NCBI GenBank assembly: GCA_946811185.2
Contig: OX328103.1
Span: 31,552,266 to 31,616,265 of the forward strand
Reading direction: 5' to 3'
DNA: 64,000 nt
Source of the DNA: Hippopus hippopus
Taxonomy: Eukaryota; Mollusca; Bivalvia; Cardiida; Cardiidae
Of the stretch, positions 14,301 to 29,300 are shown piece after piece. Each line of letters begins with the position of its first letter. Position 1 is the stretch's first letter. The position numbers and the translations under genes are program-made. Under the pieces are notes generated by a model. The model searched no databases. It was given only the letters and a program-made list of their open reading frames with translations, and was not told where the DNA came from.

Positions 14301-17300
14301 ACAGAATTTCAGTCATGTCACTGTTACAGCTCACTTAACTCTTTACCAGGAAACAAAATTTCAGACTTGTCCAAACTGAAAATCTTTGTAGAAAACAGAA
14401 AAACATGGCTTAAATGAGATTTGTCTCTGGAAGGTAGAAAACTTTGGTAACTTGCATCTTCTTCTTTCCCCACAATGTTTTTAAAAGCTTACTTCCAAAG
14501 AAAGTGTTAATCATGTCTTTCTGGTTAACTCTTTACCGAATGACAAAATTTTAAACTTGTCCAAATTGAAAGCAATCGCAGACGACAATATAAATGTGAC
14601 TGAAAAACTGATAATTGTTTTGGGAAGGGTAGAAAAAATTGTGGGTAAAGGAGAAAATGCTGGTTACCAGCATTTTCTCCTTTTCCCACAATGTTTTCAA
14701 AAGGCTTCTTTATAGGGTCGTTAAAAGGGTTAAAACAAACTCTAAGCCAGACTATGTGGTGCCTTGCACAAGGAAACTCTCAAGTTTTCAGAGAGATGTG
14801 ATCACAACAATTCCTGATTAAAAATCAAATATGAGTTTGGAGGACTCCCGTATTTTGTGCTGTCTGATCTTGATCAACACTGTCCATATACAATACTGCA
14901 AGCCATACTCAAGCTATACTGTGGGTTAAAATACCTACCCAATCATACTGAATAGATTCTTTGGAGCATACTTTATGTCTGTGTACGTAGATGATATAAT
15001 TCTTGAAGGATCAAACCAGCTGTTTTTGTCAGCTCCACTGGCATCAAAAATGATGTTTGCTCTCTCTATGCCATTATTGTAGATTGCAACTTTTACCTGT
15101 AGAAAAAAGCAGAAAAAGCTTAACCCTTTGCTACACAATCCCCAGACTCTGCAGAGTGAGGCTTTTAAAAACATTGTGGGAAAAGGAGAAAATGCTGGTT
15201 AACCAGCATTTTCTCCTTTTCCCACAATGTTTTCCTCTCAATCAGACAAAACCCACAAATGAGCCACACCTAATTTGTCATCTTCAGTTGCTTTCAATTT
15301 GGGCGAGTCTAAAATTTTGTTACAGAGGGTAATTATTCTGGCAAAGTCCATCATCTCTCAGTCTGATTTCTTTTTTTTTTTGGGGGAATATCAGTTCAAA
15401 TCAGTGACAATTTTACAGTCTCAAAAATAGTTTGCTTTTTTTGCATGTTTTGCCTGTTTGAGTCATTTATGTTTATGGTGATTTCTGATATGGCTTACAT
15501 TTCCATCTAACAACTTTGGAATCAAAGAAAAAAAAAAAAGTTGAATAATTATGGTTTAAAAAAACTGACTTTTCTCTTTTAATCCTTTACACACCAACGA
15601 AATTTCAGACTTCTCTTGCAGTTGCAATTACTTGGATCCTATTCTCAGACTAGAAATGTCTGTTTGGTTTTATTTAGCTCTCTTATGGTTAAAATAATAC
15701 ATGAAGTACAAATTCTTATTTCATGCAAACATTTTCCTACAAAGGAAGAAAGAAGTACCAAAAGAATGAAAAGGATTAATATCAAACCTTGTCGATACAC
15801 AAACTGTTCCAGTAATTGGACAGGTCTGGTTTGTAGTGACCATTGTACTGACTGGTCAAGTACATGGCCTCTGGAACCTGGGCATTCAGGGTGTTAGGGC
15901 TGTTCCATAGAGAGTAAAGATCTGGGCCTGGAGCACCTGCTACACCCTTCAGCATGATCATCCAGTCTGGAAAGAACCAAAAATAACCATTTACCTCAAA
16001 AAGGTTAAGTTTTATTTAGCTGCCACAATAAATAGCTGAAAACATTCTTTTATGTAAACTTTTTCATCTTTTTTTTTGTAATAATGAACATCAAAGTTGT
16101 TCTATGCTTTACCTGGCAACAAAATTTTAGCATAATCCACATAAATAGCATATGCTGACCACCAAGTCTTTTTTCTTCTTGGGCTTGTTAAAACTTGGGG
16201 TTGTTTGCCTCAGAGTAAAGTCATATCCTGAAGACTGTTTTCATCTTACAGGAAGACATTGTTGCAAAACATAGTGAGAGAAGGCTACAAGTAAGCATTT
16301 TATCATTTTGTCCAAATATTATCCTAATTGTATCCTAAACATTTACCAGAAAGTTAAATGAAAGAGAAGTAAAAAAAGAATATTGAATTAAATTAGCAGA
16401 AAAAAAAACAGGTTAAAACCAGGGATAGTATGGTGAAAGACAACTTACTATTTGTTGAAGGTAATCCACCAGTAATAGAATTTGGTGTGTTGAATCTTGC
16501 ATCTGAAACAGAGAGGAACAGAAGCCAATCATACATTGGTATCACTATTGAGAAACCAAAGATACTGTATAAGTAAAAATTTTGCGACATCGAAATTTTT
16601 GCGATTTAACACGTATATATCAACGTATACAGTAACGACCCTTTAGAACTAATAGATGATCCCAAACTATGTTCTCTACAAAGATATTTTTATAAAATAC
16701 ACAAAAGCTTAACTCCATATCAGTCAATCCAAAGTTTTAATGACCCAAGTGAGGACGGTTTTTGAAAACATTGTGGGAAAAGGAGAAAATGCTGGTTCTC
16801 CTTTTCCCACCATGTTTTCTACCTGTTCAAGGCCAAATCCTATTATTTGAGCAATATTTCCTACATCATCTGTGAATGCTTCCAATTTGGACAAGTCTAG
16901 AGTTTTGTTGTATGGTACATGGTATCATTTTCACGTAATTTTTGCCAGAACATCTCAAATAACATCCTGCAGCACTACATGAAGATCAGACTGCAAACAA
17001 GAGCATCGCATGTGGGTGCCAATGATTGGCTGCAAGTGCTTGATATTAAAATAAAATTTTAAGTTGGAAAAGGGACACAACTGTGTCAAAAATATTTTGA
17101 TGGTAACCTACTTCTTTTGTATAAGTTCCTCTTTGAATAGTTCAAGACTTGTCCAAGTTTAAAGTACATATCTTCAGTAATAACAGAGATAAGAGATATT
17201 AAAAAATTTCAAAGTTTTCATAGAACTACGGTGACGCAGAAGATGATGCCAGGGCTATGACAATAACTCTCCCAAAACAGAGACAGCTTTCTCTGGTTTG

Positions 17301-20300
17301 TATAAGTCAGGATTGTGTGGTAGAGGGTTAAATGCGATACTATCAGTATGGTCGCATAAAACTTTGTCTCTTAACCTATTACCAAACAATCCCATGTTTT
17401 AACAAAAGTGAGGAAGAATGTGTTTGTAAACATTTTCGAAAATGTGGAAATGCTTGTAATGAGCATCTTTTTACCCTTCCATAGAAAAAGGTTAATCATT
17501 TGAGCAAAGATTAAAATGTCCCTTGCAAATGCTTTTGATTTAAATAGTTCTACAATTTTGATGTCTGGCAAAGAGTTAGAAGGTTTATCATAAAATGGAT
17601 TAATTCAAAGAATATAAGTTTGAGCCCTCAGCTGTCTGACTGTGTATATCTCCCAGTGACATTAATTACCGTTATGAATTAACCCTTTACCAAACAATCC
17701 CAGGTTTTAATGACCCTGACAAAGAGGTCTTTTGAAAACATTGTGGGAAAAGGAGAAAATGCTGGTAACAAGCATTTTCTCCTTTTCCCACAATGTTTTC
17801 TACCCTTCCTAAGCTGAAGTTCTGGTTTTGATTCACATTTATTTTGTCATCTGCAAAAGCTTTTGATTTGAGCAAGGGTAAAATTTTGTAGTTGCGTAAA
17901 GGGTTAAATCTTTACCACATGACAAAAGTATAGACTTGTCCAAATTCAAAGCAATTGCAGACGACAAATCAAAGATGGCTTAGATAATGAAACTTGCCCT
18001 TGATTGAGTAGAAAACCTTGTGGTAAAATGCTGCTTTTTCAGCACTCTCTCCGTTTTTCACAATGTTTTCAAAGGCTTTTTTCTCAGCATTGTCAACCAC
18101 TTGGGATTGTGTGGCAAAGTTTTAATAATAGATTCAACACCCCTCCAGAAAATGGTTAAATGAAACATACTGCAGAGATTGCATGTCTTTCTACAGTTAT
18201 CATAAGCCCATGCCTCATATGGGGCCTGACAACCCGACTGTCCGTAGTCCACACAGTTGCTGATCTTGTCCACACAGGCTGTGGTTGTAGGTTGAGGTGC
18301 AATAGTTACAACAGAACCAGGAGTTGTGGCTGAAAGTATAATACGGCGAGGTCTTCATTATCCCTTTACCACACAATTCTGAGTCTTAATGATCACAAGC
18401 AGAAAGGCTTTTGAAAACATTGTGGGAAAAGGAGAAAATGCTGGTAACCAGCATTTTCTCCTTTTCCCACAATGTTTTCTACCCTATCAAAGACAGAAAT
18501 CATCAGTTGAGCTACATTTAATGTCATCTACAGATGCTTTCAATTTCGACAAATCCAAAATTTTATTGTTTGGTAAAGATTTAGTCTACCACTCATAACA
18601 ATGTGTTTGTTCATTCATCATCACATGCAGATGACTCTTCTCTTCTGACAGATGATTCAAAAACATTATGGAAAATCAAAAGCAATTTCTTCTTTGTCAA
18701 CAATATTTTTCACTGTGTCCATGTGTTAAACTTTAATTCATGGCTATCATCATTATTTAACCCATTACCACACAATCCCTACTTTTGACGACCCTGAGAA
18801 AGAAGCCTTTAGAAAACATTGTGGGAAAAGGAGAAAATGCTGGTAACCAGCATTTTCTCCTTTTCCCACAATGTTTTCTACCCTTCACAAAACAAATTTC
18901 AAATTTTCAGTCACTTTTATTATGTCGTCTGCAAATGCTTTCGATTTGGACAAGCCAAAAATTTTGTTGTTTGGTAATGAGTTAACAAAGAATTTTAATC
19001 TGCATATGATCTCTTCAACAGATATACATTTGTCATGTTCACCATGATCTTTATTCTATAAGCTGGTTTTTGTTTTGTATGTTCCCATTTGCAGAAGACC
19101 TTATATCTTACAGAAGACCATTTCTGAAAACATGGTTACAAAAGGAGAAATTATTTGTAAAAGCCATTTTTTTTTTGTCCAACAAAGTTTCCACATTTAC
19201 CAAATTGTCATGTTGATTATTAGTGTTTTTTCTGTGTCATATTCTGCCAGGAGGTAAATCAGTTAACACACCTATGAATGGCTCCTTTCCAAAATACATA
19301 AGGCCAACAGAATGTTCAGTGGAGAAAAAAAAATTCCTGAAACGATGACTTAAGTCAAACGGTAAGTTTGGTAAAGCAATGCTTTAAACTTGCAAACTTT
19401 TAATTTTACAAACACTCTCTTGGGTGATCTATTTTACCCTTAAAGCACCCTTCACAGCTACAGTTGCAGCAAGCATAGAACAAAATACGACAGCACAAAA
19501 ACTACAGTCTTATCTTTGATCTGTATTGCCTGCTTTGCTGAAACATGAGATACAAAAGCAGCCTTAAAACTGCAGTAATATTAGTCTTATTTCATGACTG
19601 AATATGTACGTTGCATTTATTTGGCACTCTAAGGATAAGGAAAACACAGTCTTTGTCCTATTCTCCCACATTTTCAAAATTTGAAAGTAACACAACTTCA
19701 GATTAGCTAAACCAAATGGTTTAACAAATCAAAAGTTGTGTTACTTTCAAATTTTGAAAATGTTGGCAAATAAGACTGAGAATGTTCTTAAGAACAGTTG
19801 GTGAATACAGACCCAGATGACAAAAAATTACACTCACATAATTTGAGCGCATTTGTGGACCACAAATTAAACATTGTTACCTTTGAAAGTGCACATAACA
19901 TTTCAACAGACTTCTTCCTCAGAGTCATTAAAATTTGGGATTATTAGGTAAAAGGTTAAGCTATCCTGCATGTATAAAATACCTACAGCAGAGGTTGCAT
20001 GTCTTTGCACAGTTATCTTTTGCCCAAGGTTCAAACTGTCCTGTACAAGCATTTGGTCCATAGGCTGAACAATCAGACTTCTTGTCACTACACTGTTGTG
20101 GACCTTGGGTAACACTTGATGCTAAAAATAGATTCAAAGTTTAACTCCTTTCAGACAACAGGTTTCCTGTAGAAAGAACTTGCTGACAACATAACAAATT
20201 GGGCTAAAATAAACTGGACTTGTCATCTAAAGGGTAGCCAACATTTTTCTTCTTTCCAAAGATGTTTTAAAAAGTCTCCTTTCCTTTGGTTGTAAAAACA

Positions 20301-23300
20301 CAGGGTTGTTTGTAAATAGTTAAAGCATTTCTTTTGAAAACATGAGTTTCTTCAGCAAAACATCTGACCTGATACTATCATCATTATAAACTATTTCATT
20401 CTTAACAAAATAATGAATTTAAGGCTTGTCTTTATCAGAAGTAACTGCAGATGACAACTTAAATGTGGCCAAGTTATGGGTTCTATATTTTAAAGGTTAG
20501 AAAACATTGTAGGAAAAGGTGAAAATGATGGTAACCGGCATTTTCACCTTTTCCCACAATGTCTACAAAAGTTGTTTCCCTCAGGGTCATTAACCCATTA
20601 CTCAACAATCCCCAGTTTTAATGACCCCTAATAAAGACAGCTTTCAAAAAAATTGTGGAAAAAGAAGAAATACTAGTTACTAGCATTTCCTCCTTTTCCC
20701 ATAGTGTTCTAAAATTCTGTTGTTTTGTAGACAGAGAAAATAAGGGAAATGGAAAATGGGTTGATGCAATACTCACTGCAGAATCCACAATATGCATTAC
20801 AGTTCTGTTTGGCCCACTCCACATATGGAGCTACACAGGAAGTTTTGCCATATGCGTTACAATTGGAGATAGCGTCATAGCAACTACCAACATGTGGCGC
20901 TGCTGTCAGTATGGGAGATGGGAAGGTTGCCGCAGGCTGAGATGAACAGCGTGGTTCCTGGCAACATTGTCCTGGCAGGGTAACCATTCGGCAAGCACTT
21001 GGGAGAGATGTATATGTTGGACACCTGAAAAGTTCAGGCAATCAAAGTATTCAGTAATTGTTGCTTTCTTTTTGTATTAAGTCAGATGTTATTGGTGCTG
21101 TATGCTTTTAGACAGTAATTTTCAAGGTACTTCATTTATGTCACACTCGCCTATCTATACTTTCTTCACTCATTACCAATCAATCCAGTATCTTAATGAC
21201 CCTGAGGAATAAACCTTTTGAAAACATAGTGGGAAAAGAAAGAAATGTTGATAACCAGCATTTTATCCTTTTTGTCATGTTTTCTATCCTGCTAAAGACA
21301 AATTTTATCATTTGAGCCACATTCAGTTTGTCATCTACAAATGCTTTCAACTTGGATGGGTCTGAAATTTTGTCTGTTGTTTGAGAGTTGACACAACACC
21401 TACTGCATTAGACTTTTTTGCTCCAGCAGCAGAATACTTCTGGTTATAAACACAAGGCTTATATGCTGTACTAAGGTTGCTAAGTCCAAGGTCCATCATA
21501 TTCTTTCTAGGGTTTGATGGTAGTCAAAACGATTGGAATCATTCCCTTGCAGAAATTATCATTTTGTCTTCTGCAAATGCTGTCAATTTGGTTGAGTCCA
21601 AAATCTTATCATTTGGTAAAAGGTTAATTCATCATCTCCTGAAACAAATTTGTAGCATAAGGCTTTAAAAATCTGTTTTTTAGTCATGAAAGATGGCTAA
21701 TCAATATATTTGAAAACAGTGTGATAAACACAAGACATGTTTGTTAGATACAATGTTGTACTACTAATTATGTACAGTAACAAGTCAATCTCTTCAGCCT
21801 AGTTCACAAGACATAGACCACAAAACTTACTGTGGGGAACAGGTGTATACACCATGTTGGGCATCTGTGCACCGACAGGAGAATTTACATCCATCGTCCC
21901 AGGTCTGGCCTTGTGAATAGATTCTGCCATTGTATATACAGCGATCTGAAACATAGATTTTAACACTGTAAGTGCTGTATAAGATTTCGAGATGCTTTCA
22001 AGAATGCGATTAAGGTACATATTCATAACCATTCTCAAGAACATTCTTAATCTTATTCTCAAGAATTTTCTAAATTTGAAAGTAACATACCTTCTGATTG
22101 GCTAAACCATTTGGTTTAGCCTAGCCAATCAGAAGTTGTGTTACTTTCAAATTTTGGCGAATAAGGCTATGGTCATTCCTAAAAATGGTTGGTGAATACG
22201 GACCCAGGACCTGTAGTTTATTGATCTACACCGTCCAATATTCTCACATAGCATTTAAGTCAAAACAACCTCAACACTGAAATAGCCTTTTTTCTGGTCT
22301 TTACTACTGTCAGGTAGAAAGTATTTTTTCCAATATGTGTCCAGCATTGTAGGGACCAAAATATAGTAACAATGGTATATCATCATTTATATGTCTATAG
22401 CTTGGATCTTTTTACTCTTAGTACACCTAAGGGATCCTGCACAGCTTAGTGACAAACATGAGTTCGAGTTGTGTCAGTGTGAAATGGCCGAAATAAAGTT
22501 GAAACTTGCATGAATCACCATCAAATCTATAAACTTAGCATGCTGAATACAAAATTTGGTGAGTCTGGAGAGTAAATCTTTGATCAGACAGTACAGAACA
22601 AGCAGCGCGATCTTGGCTCTACATAGTCAAACCTTTTATAAGATATTCTTTCTCAAACAGGCTTAGGTTTAAACCTTTACCAAATAACACTATGTTTTTG
22701 TGACCCATATGAGTAAGGCATTTGAAAAATTACAAGAAAAGGAGAAAAACTTTCTCTAATATCCACATCATTTTCTATCCTGTTATAGACAAATTCCATC
22801 ATTCCATCAATTCCATCACACCTTCAACTTGTCTTTGGCAATTACTTTCAATCTGCTAGAAAGGTTAAAGCCATTGCATGTAAATCTGTCTGAGACATGG
22901 GTTAATTTCAGAACAAATAATTACAATAACTGAGCTTCTTCAGCTACAGATATTATAACTAGCTGCTCTAAAATTTCAATGACGTCTGTACAGGTAGCTG
23001 AAAAGGTAAGTGTCCAAAACAATCTCAAATATTACATTGTCTTTAAACCTTTGGTAAGTCGATCTTTACCAGAAAATAAAATTCAAGACCTGTCTAGTTT
23101 AAAAGCAATTTCAGACAATGAGGTTTGTCTTTGAAAGGGTGAAAAACATTGTGGGAAAAGGAGAAAATACTGGTTACCAGCATTTTCTCCTTTTCCCACA
23201 GTGTATTCCAAAACCTCCTTGCACAGGGTCTTAGATAACAGGATTGTTTGGTATACAGATAATTAGCAAAACAATGCATGTAAAATACTGTATAAAAAAC

Positions 23301-26300
23301 ATACTGGCTTGTCCAGTTACAACTTGGGTTCCAGTGATGCCAGTGCTTGGGTTGTATCCTGGTCTGAATCCACCAACACCTGGCTGGAAGGTTCCATAGA
23401 CTGGGTAGCCTGTTGTTGGGTTGGTCACTGGGTTGAATGTGGATCCATCTGGTCTTTGACAGACTGGTTGCTCACAACACTGGCCGGCAGCCTTGACTGT
23501 GTAACAGCCTTGTGGTAAGTTTCGGTAAATTGGACATCTGTAGTTTGTTAGGAGAAAAAGTCAGATAAATCTTTACCACACAATCCCAGGTTTGAACGAC
23601 CCTGAGGATGAAGCCATCTGAAAACACTGTCAGAAAAGAAAATGCTGATAACCAGCATATTCCCCTTTTCCCACAAATTTTTTCTACCACATCAAAGACA
23701 GGAAACATCACTTCTCCCATGTTTCATTTTTCGTCTGGAAATGCTTTCCATTCAGGCTTGTCAGAATTTTTGTCATATGGTAAAGGGTTAACAATACAGA
23801 AAACCAAAAGGTAAGCTCTTAAAAGTTATCAAATTGCGTATTTCAGCAAGATTATGATAACAAATTTTGAGTGAGAAACTATTTACCATGTCAGTGGTAC
23901 ATATATGTCAGGAACAGACTTGGTCAGTACTTAAGATGTAGATATGGAAATTTCAAAGCTGTTTTGCTAGAATATTTATTATTTTGGCAAAGAATCAGAC
24001 AGTGTAGATTAAAGATCACACAATCCAGGTTCACCACTACAAAGTTTAAAAAAACTGCAGTGTCTCAAAGACAAGTTACATACAATGGTTTGCACTCGTA
24101 GAATCCAGTTTTGGCATCCTTGCACTCACATTGAAATTCACAGCCATCTTCCCATGTCTCCCCTTGGTTGTAGATCCTGTTCTTGTACACACACTGGTCT
24201 AAAATACAGTTGAATTTGTGAACTGTCTCTAGCCTGAACTCTTTACTAAATGACAAAATCTAAGACTAGTCCAAATTGAAAGCATTTGCAGACAACAACA
24301 TAAATGTTACTGAAAAAAGGAAATTTGTTGCAGGAAGGGCAGAAAACATTGTGGAAAAGGAGAAAATGCTGGTTACCAGCATTTTCTTCTTTTCCCTCAA
24401 TGTTTTCAAAATGCCTCTCTCTCAGGGTAATTAAAAGTCAGGATTGTGTGGTAAAGGGTTAAATCAAGCCTTTATCAAACAAACCAGTATTTTGACAACC
24501 CTGAAGAAGTTGGTCTTTGAAAATATTGTGGGAAAAGGAGAAAATGCTCAAAATCAGCATTTTGTCCTTTTCCCACAATATTTTCTACTTTTCCAAGGCT
24601 AATTGCCTTTATTGGAGCCACATCTAATTCATTGTCTGCAAACACTTTCAATTTGGACAAGTGTCTGATTTAATTCTCTTGTTAAAAGTTTGACATCCAC
24701 ATTACTCTGTCACTTGCAGGTTATCTATGAACTTGTACAACTTTTGCCATAACCCTAGGTGGTAGGTACATAGAGGTCAAGACTAACCTGTCTATTTTTG
24801 TCATGGAATTTATAATTATCAAAACATCACTCAACCGTTCACCAAACAATCCTGAGTCTGAATGACCCCACGGGAAAGGAATTTTGAAAGCATTATGGGA
24901 AAAGGAGAAAATGCTGGTAACCAGCATTTTCTCCTTTTCCCGCCATGTTTTCTACACTTTCACAGAAAAATTCCCTAATTTGTGCTACAAAAAGTTTGTA
25001 CAATGCAATTGCTTTCAATCTGTACGAGTCTAAAGTTTTGTTGTTTGGTAAAGAGTTAAAACATCAGCATGCATCTAAATAATATGTGTACTTTAGGGAT
25101 AACTTTGAGTTCACACAAATTTGCAAAAACTTTGAAATTTCTGATATACATGTACATATATCCTAATTGAAGCATGTTTGAATATTCACTCTCATGCACT
25201 GATTGTTATTTCTTTACCAAACAACAAAAGTTAAGACTCATCAAAAAACCATTTGCAGACAACTAATCAGAGATGTCACAGTTAATTGCACTTGAGTTTG
25301 AAAGGATAGAAAACATTGTGGATAAAGGAGAAAATGCTAGTTACTAGCTAATTCTCCTTTTCCGATAATGTTTTTAAAAACCTTTTTCTTCAAGGTAGTT
25401 AAAACATTAAACTGTGGTAAAGGATTATTGTGAGTTGTGAATGTGAGAATTCAATAAAGCTTTGCTCACTTCTGATATCAGTGACTTGGGTGCCTGGTGG
25501 GACACCATATCCTGACCCTGGGAACTGATTGTTTCCTATCATGGGCTGTGTTCCTGATGGGTAGATCACTAGGGGTGGATTGCCAGAACTGGGTGTGGGT
25601 GTAGCGCCAGGAGATGAAGTCGGGGCGGGTGTGGGTATGAGCTGTGGTGCTGGGTTGTAGTTGCCTAGATTTGGTATGTTACAGCTTAAACTCTTGCAGC
25701 ACATTCCAGGTACAGTGTTCATTTTACAGTATGTGGGAATGTTACTTGGGAATGCTGGACATCTGGAATAACATTCATAGTAACAAAATGTTAAATATAT
25801 CATTATTGTGTCAAATTCTACCTGATGTCAGATTAAGGTAACTGTTAAAAATTAAATACTTCTATTTTAGACTTTCCAAAAACTATCATGAAGCACGAAG
25901 AGTACAAGTATTTGAACAAAATGAAACCTTTCACTGAACAGAAATCAACGTGGGAAAGTGAACAATTGCTAGAAACTGATCACTTTCTAACAATGTTCTG
26001 TAAAACTGTGAACTGCAGGGGTGTAAAATGTCATATTTTTATAGAAAAAGGTTTTATTTAGGTTTTCATTGTATTTTGGAATGATAACAAAACTTCCTAG
26101 AATTTTTAACCATATGTTAAACCTATCCTTATTTGGAAGTACATGTGAATGTAAACAATATTTGATTAGCAGCTGGAAAAGTACATATGAGCCACGCTCT
26201 GAGAAAAGGGCGCTTAATGCATCTCCGTGATCTATGGTACCAAGCAAGCAATCGCATACTTGTGGATCTGTAATAGTCACTCTTTTTTTCAACCGACTTA

Positions 26301-29300
26301 ATCATGAGGTAGACTGATCCTTTGATATACAGAAAATTGACCAGTAGCGAAAAGTTTCGGCCCAGGTCAGCCTGCACGGACTGCGCAGGCTGACCTGGGT
26401 CGATACTTTTCGCAGATGCATTAAGCCCCCTTTTCACAGAGCGTGGCTCATATGCATTTTGTATACTGAAGTACTGGAACTTTACCATAAAACAGTTAAG
26501 TCAGTTCCTGGGGAAGGCGGGTTTAATACAATTTTCTTCATGCATTATATCAAGCAAGCTGTCTACTGATGTAGATCCATTTTACCTACGAAAGTGGAGT
26601 GGTCCTTTGGATTGCAGAAAATTAACTAATAGCCAAAAGTTTAGACCATGATCAGTCTGCATGGACTGTGCAGGCTGACCTGGTTCATATTTTTTGAAAA
26701 TGCCTTTTTGCACAGGGCTTGATTCTATGAAATATGCCCTTACTTGGATGTACAAGAGTAAAGTCCTCCATTAGCATCTGTACAGGTACATGTGTACTGA
26801 CATCCATCGTCCCAGGATTCCCCTTGTTGATGAACTGATCCTTTGTAAACACACACAGCTGGGCAAATAGATAGACAAAAAAAAAAACATTAAAATTTGT
26901 CCTTTCATGAAAATACTGTATTAGTGGAAATTTTTGTGAAGTGGAAATTTTAGCGATTTCGCAAATTTGAAAAATCACAAACTTTTCTGTCCAAAAAAAT
27001 TACTGTACGCAAAAAAGCCCATAATCGGTTATTTACAAATTTTTCAATATGCATATATATCCAAGTATATAGTATCTATCCTTGTCATTCCTTTACTTTA
27101 GTAAAGCACATGTTACGTACACATTCCAAATTTTTTCAAGACCTTTTGAGTTGAAGTGAAACATTATGGGAAATAAATATGATGGTAAGAAAAGTCTATT
27201 TTTCCATAACTAATACTTACATCTTGCTCCAGACACAGTCAATCCAGGAATATTATCTGGGCGACCACTACCACTGAATGTTGTATGTGTACCAACAGGG
27301 ACAATATTGGTTCCTGGCTGTGTTGGTTGTACCCCAGTGCCTGTGATTGGTGATAGGGTACCAGAACATCTAGGCACCTTACAACATGAGTCTGATGGGT
27401 CAGTTACCAGATAGCATGAGCTTGGTAAGTCAGAGTAGGAAGGACATCTGAAAAAAAAAAAATTAGCATGAAAGTAAATTTTGACCTTTCTTCATGATGT
27501 CTTACTACTTTCTGCACACAGCTTTGACAAAATCTTTGTAAAGTACGGATAATTAAAATGATTTAAAGATTAATAGCTGTGAATAAATCATGTTTTCAAA
27601 AGCCTTCTTTCTCTAGGTCATTAAAATTTACGACTGTTTAGTAAAGGCTTAAAGCTAATTGACACTTTTTCTATATAATAATTCAATCAATTACTCTTAA
27701 ATTGTCCATTAACTTTGCTTAAAACATACAGACCTAGAGTAAATAGTTTCTCATGACTGATATTGTGATTAATAATGGTCATTATGTTCAAATTTCAAGT
27801 AGAGAAAAAAAAAAGCAATTGCAATCACCTTGCATTACATTTATACTGATTGGTGGTTGGATCCTCACAAACACATGTGTAGTCACATCCATCCTGCCAG
27901 GTAGAGCCTTTAGGATGTTGGCTCATATCCTTGTAAATACATTTGTCTGAGTAAAACAATAAAAAGTTTGATAATTGCAAACTTGTCCTAGCTTGGGACG
28001 ACTTTTTTATTGTTCAATAAACCACTTTTGAAAACATTGTTGCAAAAGGAGAAATTGCTTGTTATGAGCTTCAATGATGTAACAATGTATTCTTGTATAA
28101 ATGTAGTGTCCAGTCATGTAAAATGTACTTATCTGTTCAATGATAAACCTTGTTAATCAACCATATTTTAAACAGCATTTCTTTTTCCCATATGGTTTTC
28201 TACCCTTTCAAAGACAAATCTTATCACATGAACCACATTTGATCTGCAGTCTGCAAAAGCATTCTATCTGGATGGGACAAAATTTTTGTTTTCTAGTGCA
28301 ATTAACCCATATAACCTTTTGCAACCCTTTGACAATATCATGGAAAGAGGAGTGAAATGATTCAAATATCAATTAACTTTTTACCACATAACCCTGAGTT
28401 TTAATGACCTTGAAGAAACATTCTGAAAACATTGTGGGAAAAGGAGAAAATGCTAGCATTTTCTCCTTTTTTCCCCACAATATTTTTCACCCTATCAAGA
28501 CAACTTCCATCATTAAAGCCATAATTTAGTTGTCATCTGCAAATGCTTTCAATTTGGACAAGTCTACATTTTTGTTGTGTGGTATAGAGTTAAAAAAATC
28601 CTTCCTGTCATATAATTGTACTTTGTGTGATTTGTCACAGTTTTGGGTTGATCCTGTCAAGCAATGGGTTAACCATGTTTTGCAACCTAAATCAGCAACC
28701 AATATCAGAAATATCAAAAATCCTTAACCCTTTACCACACAATCCTGATTTCTAACAAGCCTGTAAAAGAGGCCTTTTGAAAACATTGCTGGAAAAGGAG
28801 AAAATGCTGGTTACCAGCATTTTCTCCTTTTCCCACAATGTTTTCTAATTCATCATAGACAAAACCCACCATTTAAGTCACACTTAGTTTATTGTCTGCA
28901 AATGCTTTCAATTCAGACTAGTCTAAAATTTTGTTGTTTGGTAAAGAGTTAAGCAGAGCAGAAAGAATTACACAGTCATTTTACTACCATACTTTTACAA
29001 ACCCAATATTCACCTCTAGATCCAGTGATTCCAGTGCCAGGTTGCTGGGTGACTGGAGGATTGGAACCAGACATGCCTGGTCCGGTGTTAGGTTGGAACG
29101 TAAATGGTGGATTGGTCCCTGAAGCTCCAGGGCCAATGCCAGGCTGGAATGTGATTGGCTGGTTAGAGCCTGATGGTCCTGTGACTACACCGGGACTGTA
29201 TACACCTGGTATCGTGGGTCTTGGTGAAGGTGTAGGGGGTCCTGGGGTTGGGATTTGAGACAGGTCACATGAGGCTACCTTGCAACATCTATCTCTGGGA

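Noticed and set aside
18389..18598. Many short frames containing IVGKGENAGNQHFLLFPQC
   Set aside because: This peptide recurs across the window because it is the translation of the family A hairpin. It is not a gene family.
18171..21024. ShK-like modules read as a toxin gene
   Set aside because: They are embedded in a large matrix-like protein. ShK folds are widespread in non-toxic secreted proteins and nothing else here points to a toxin.
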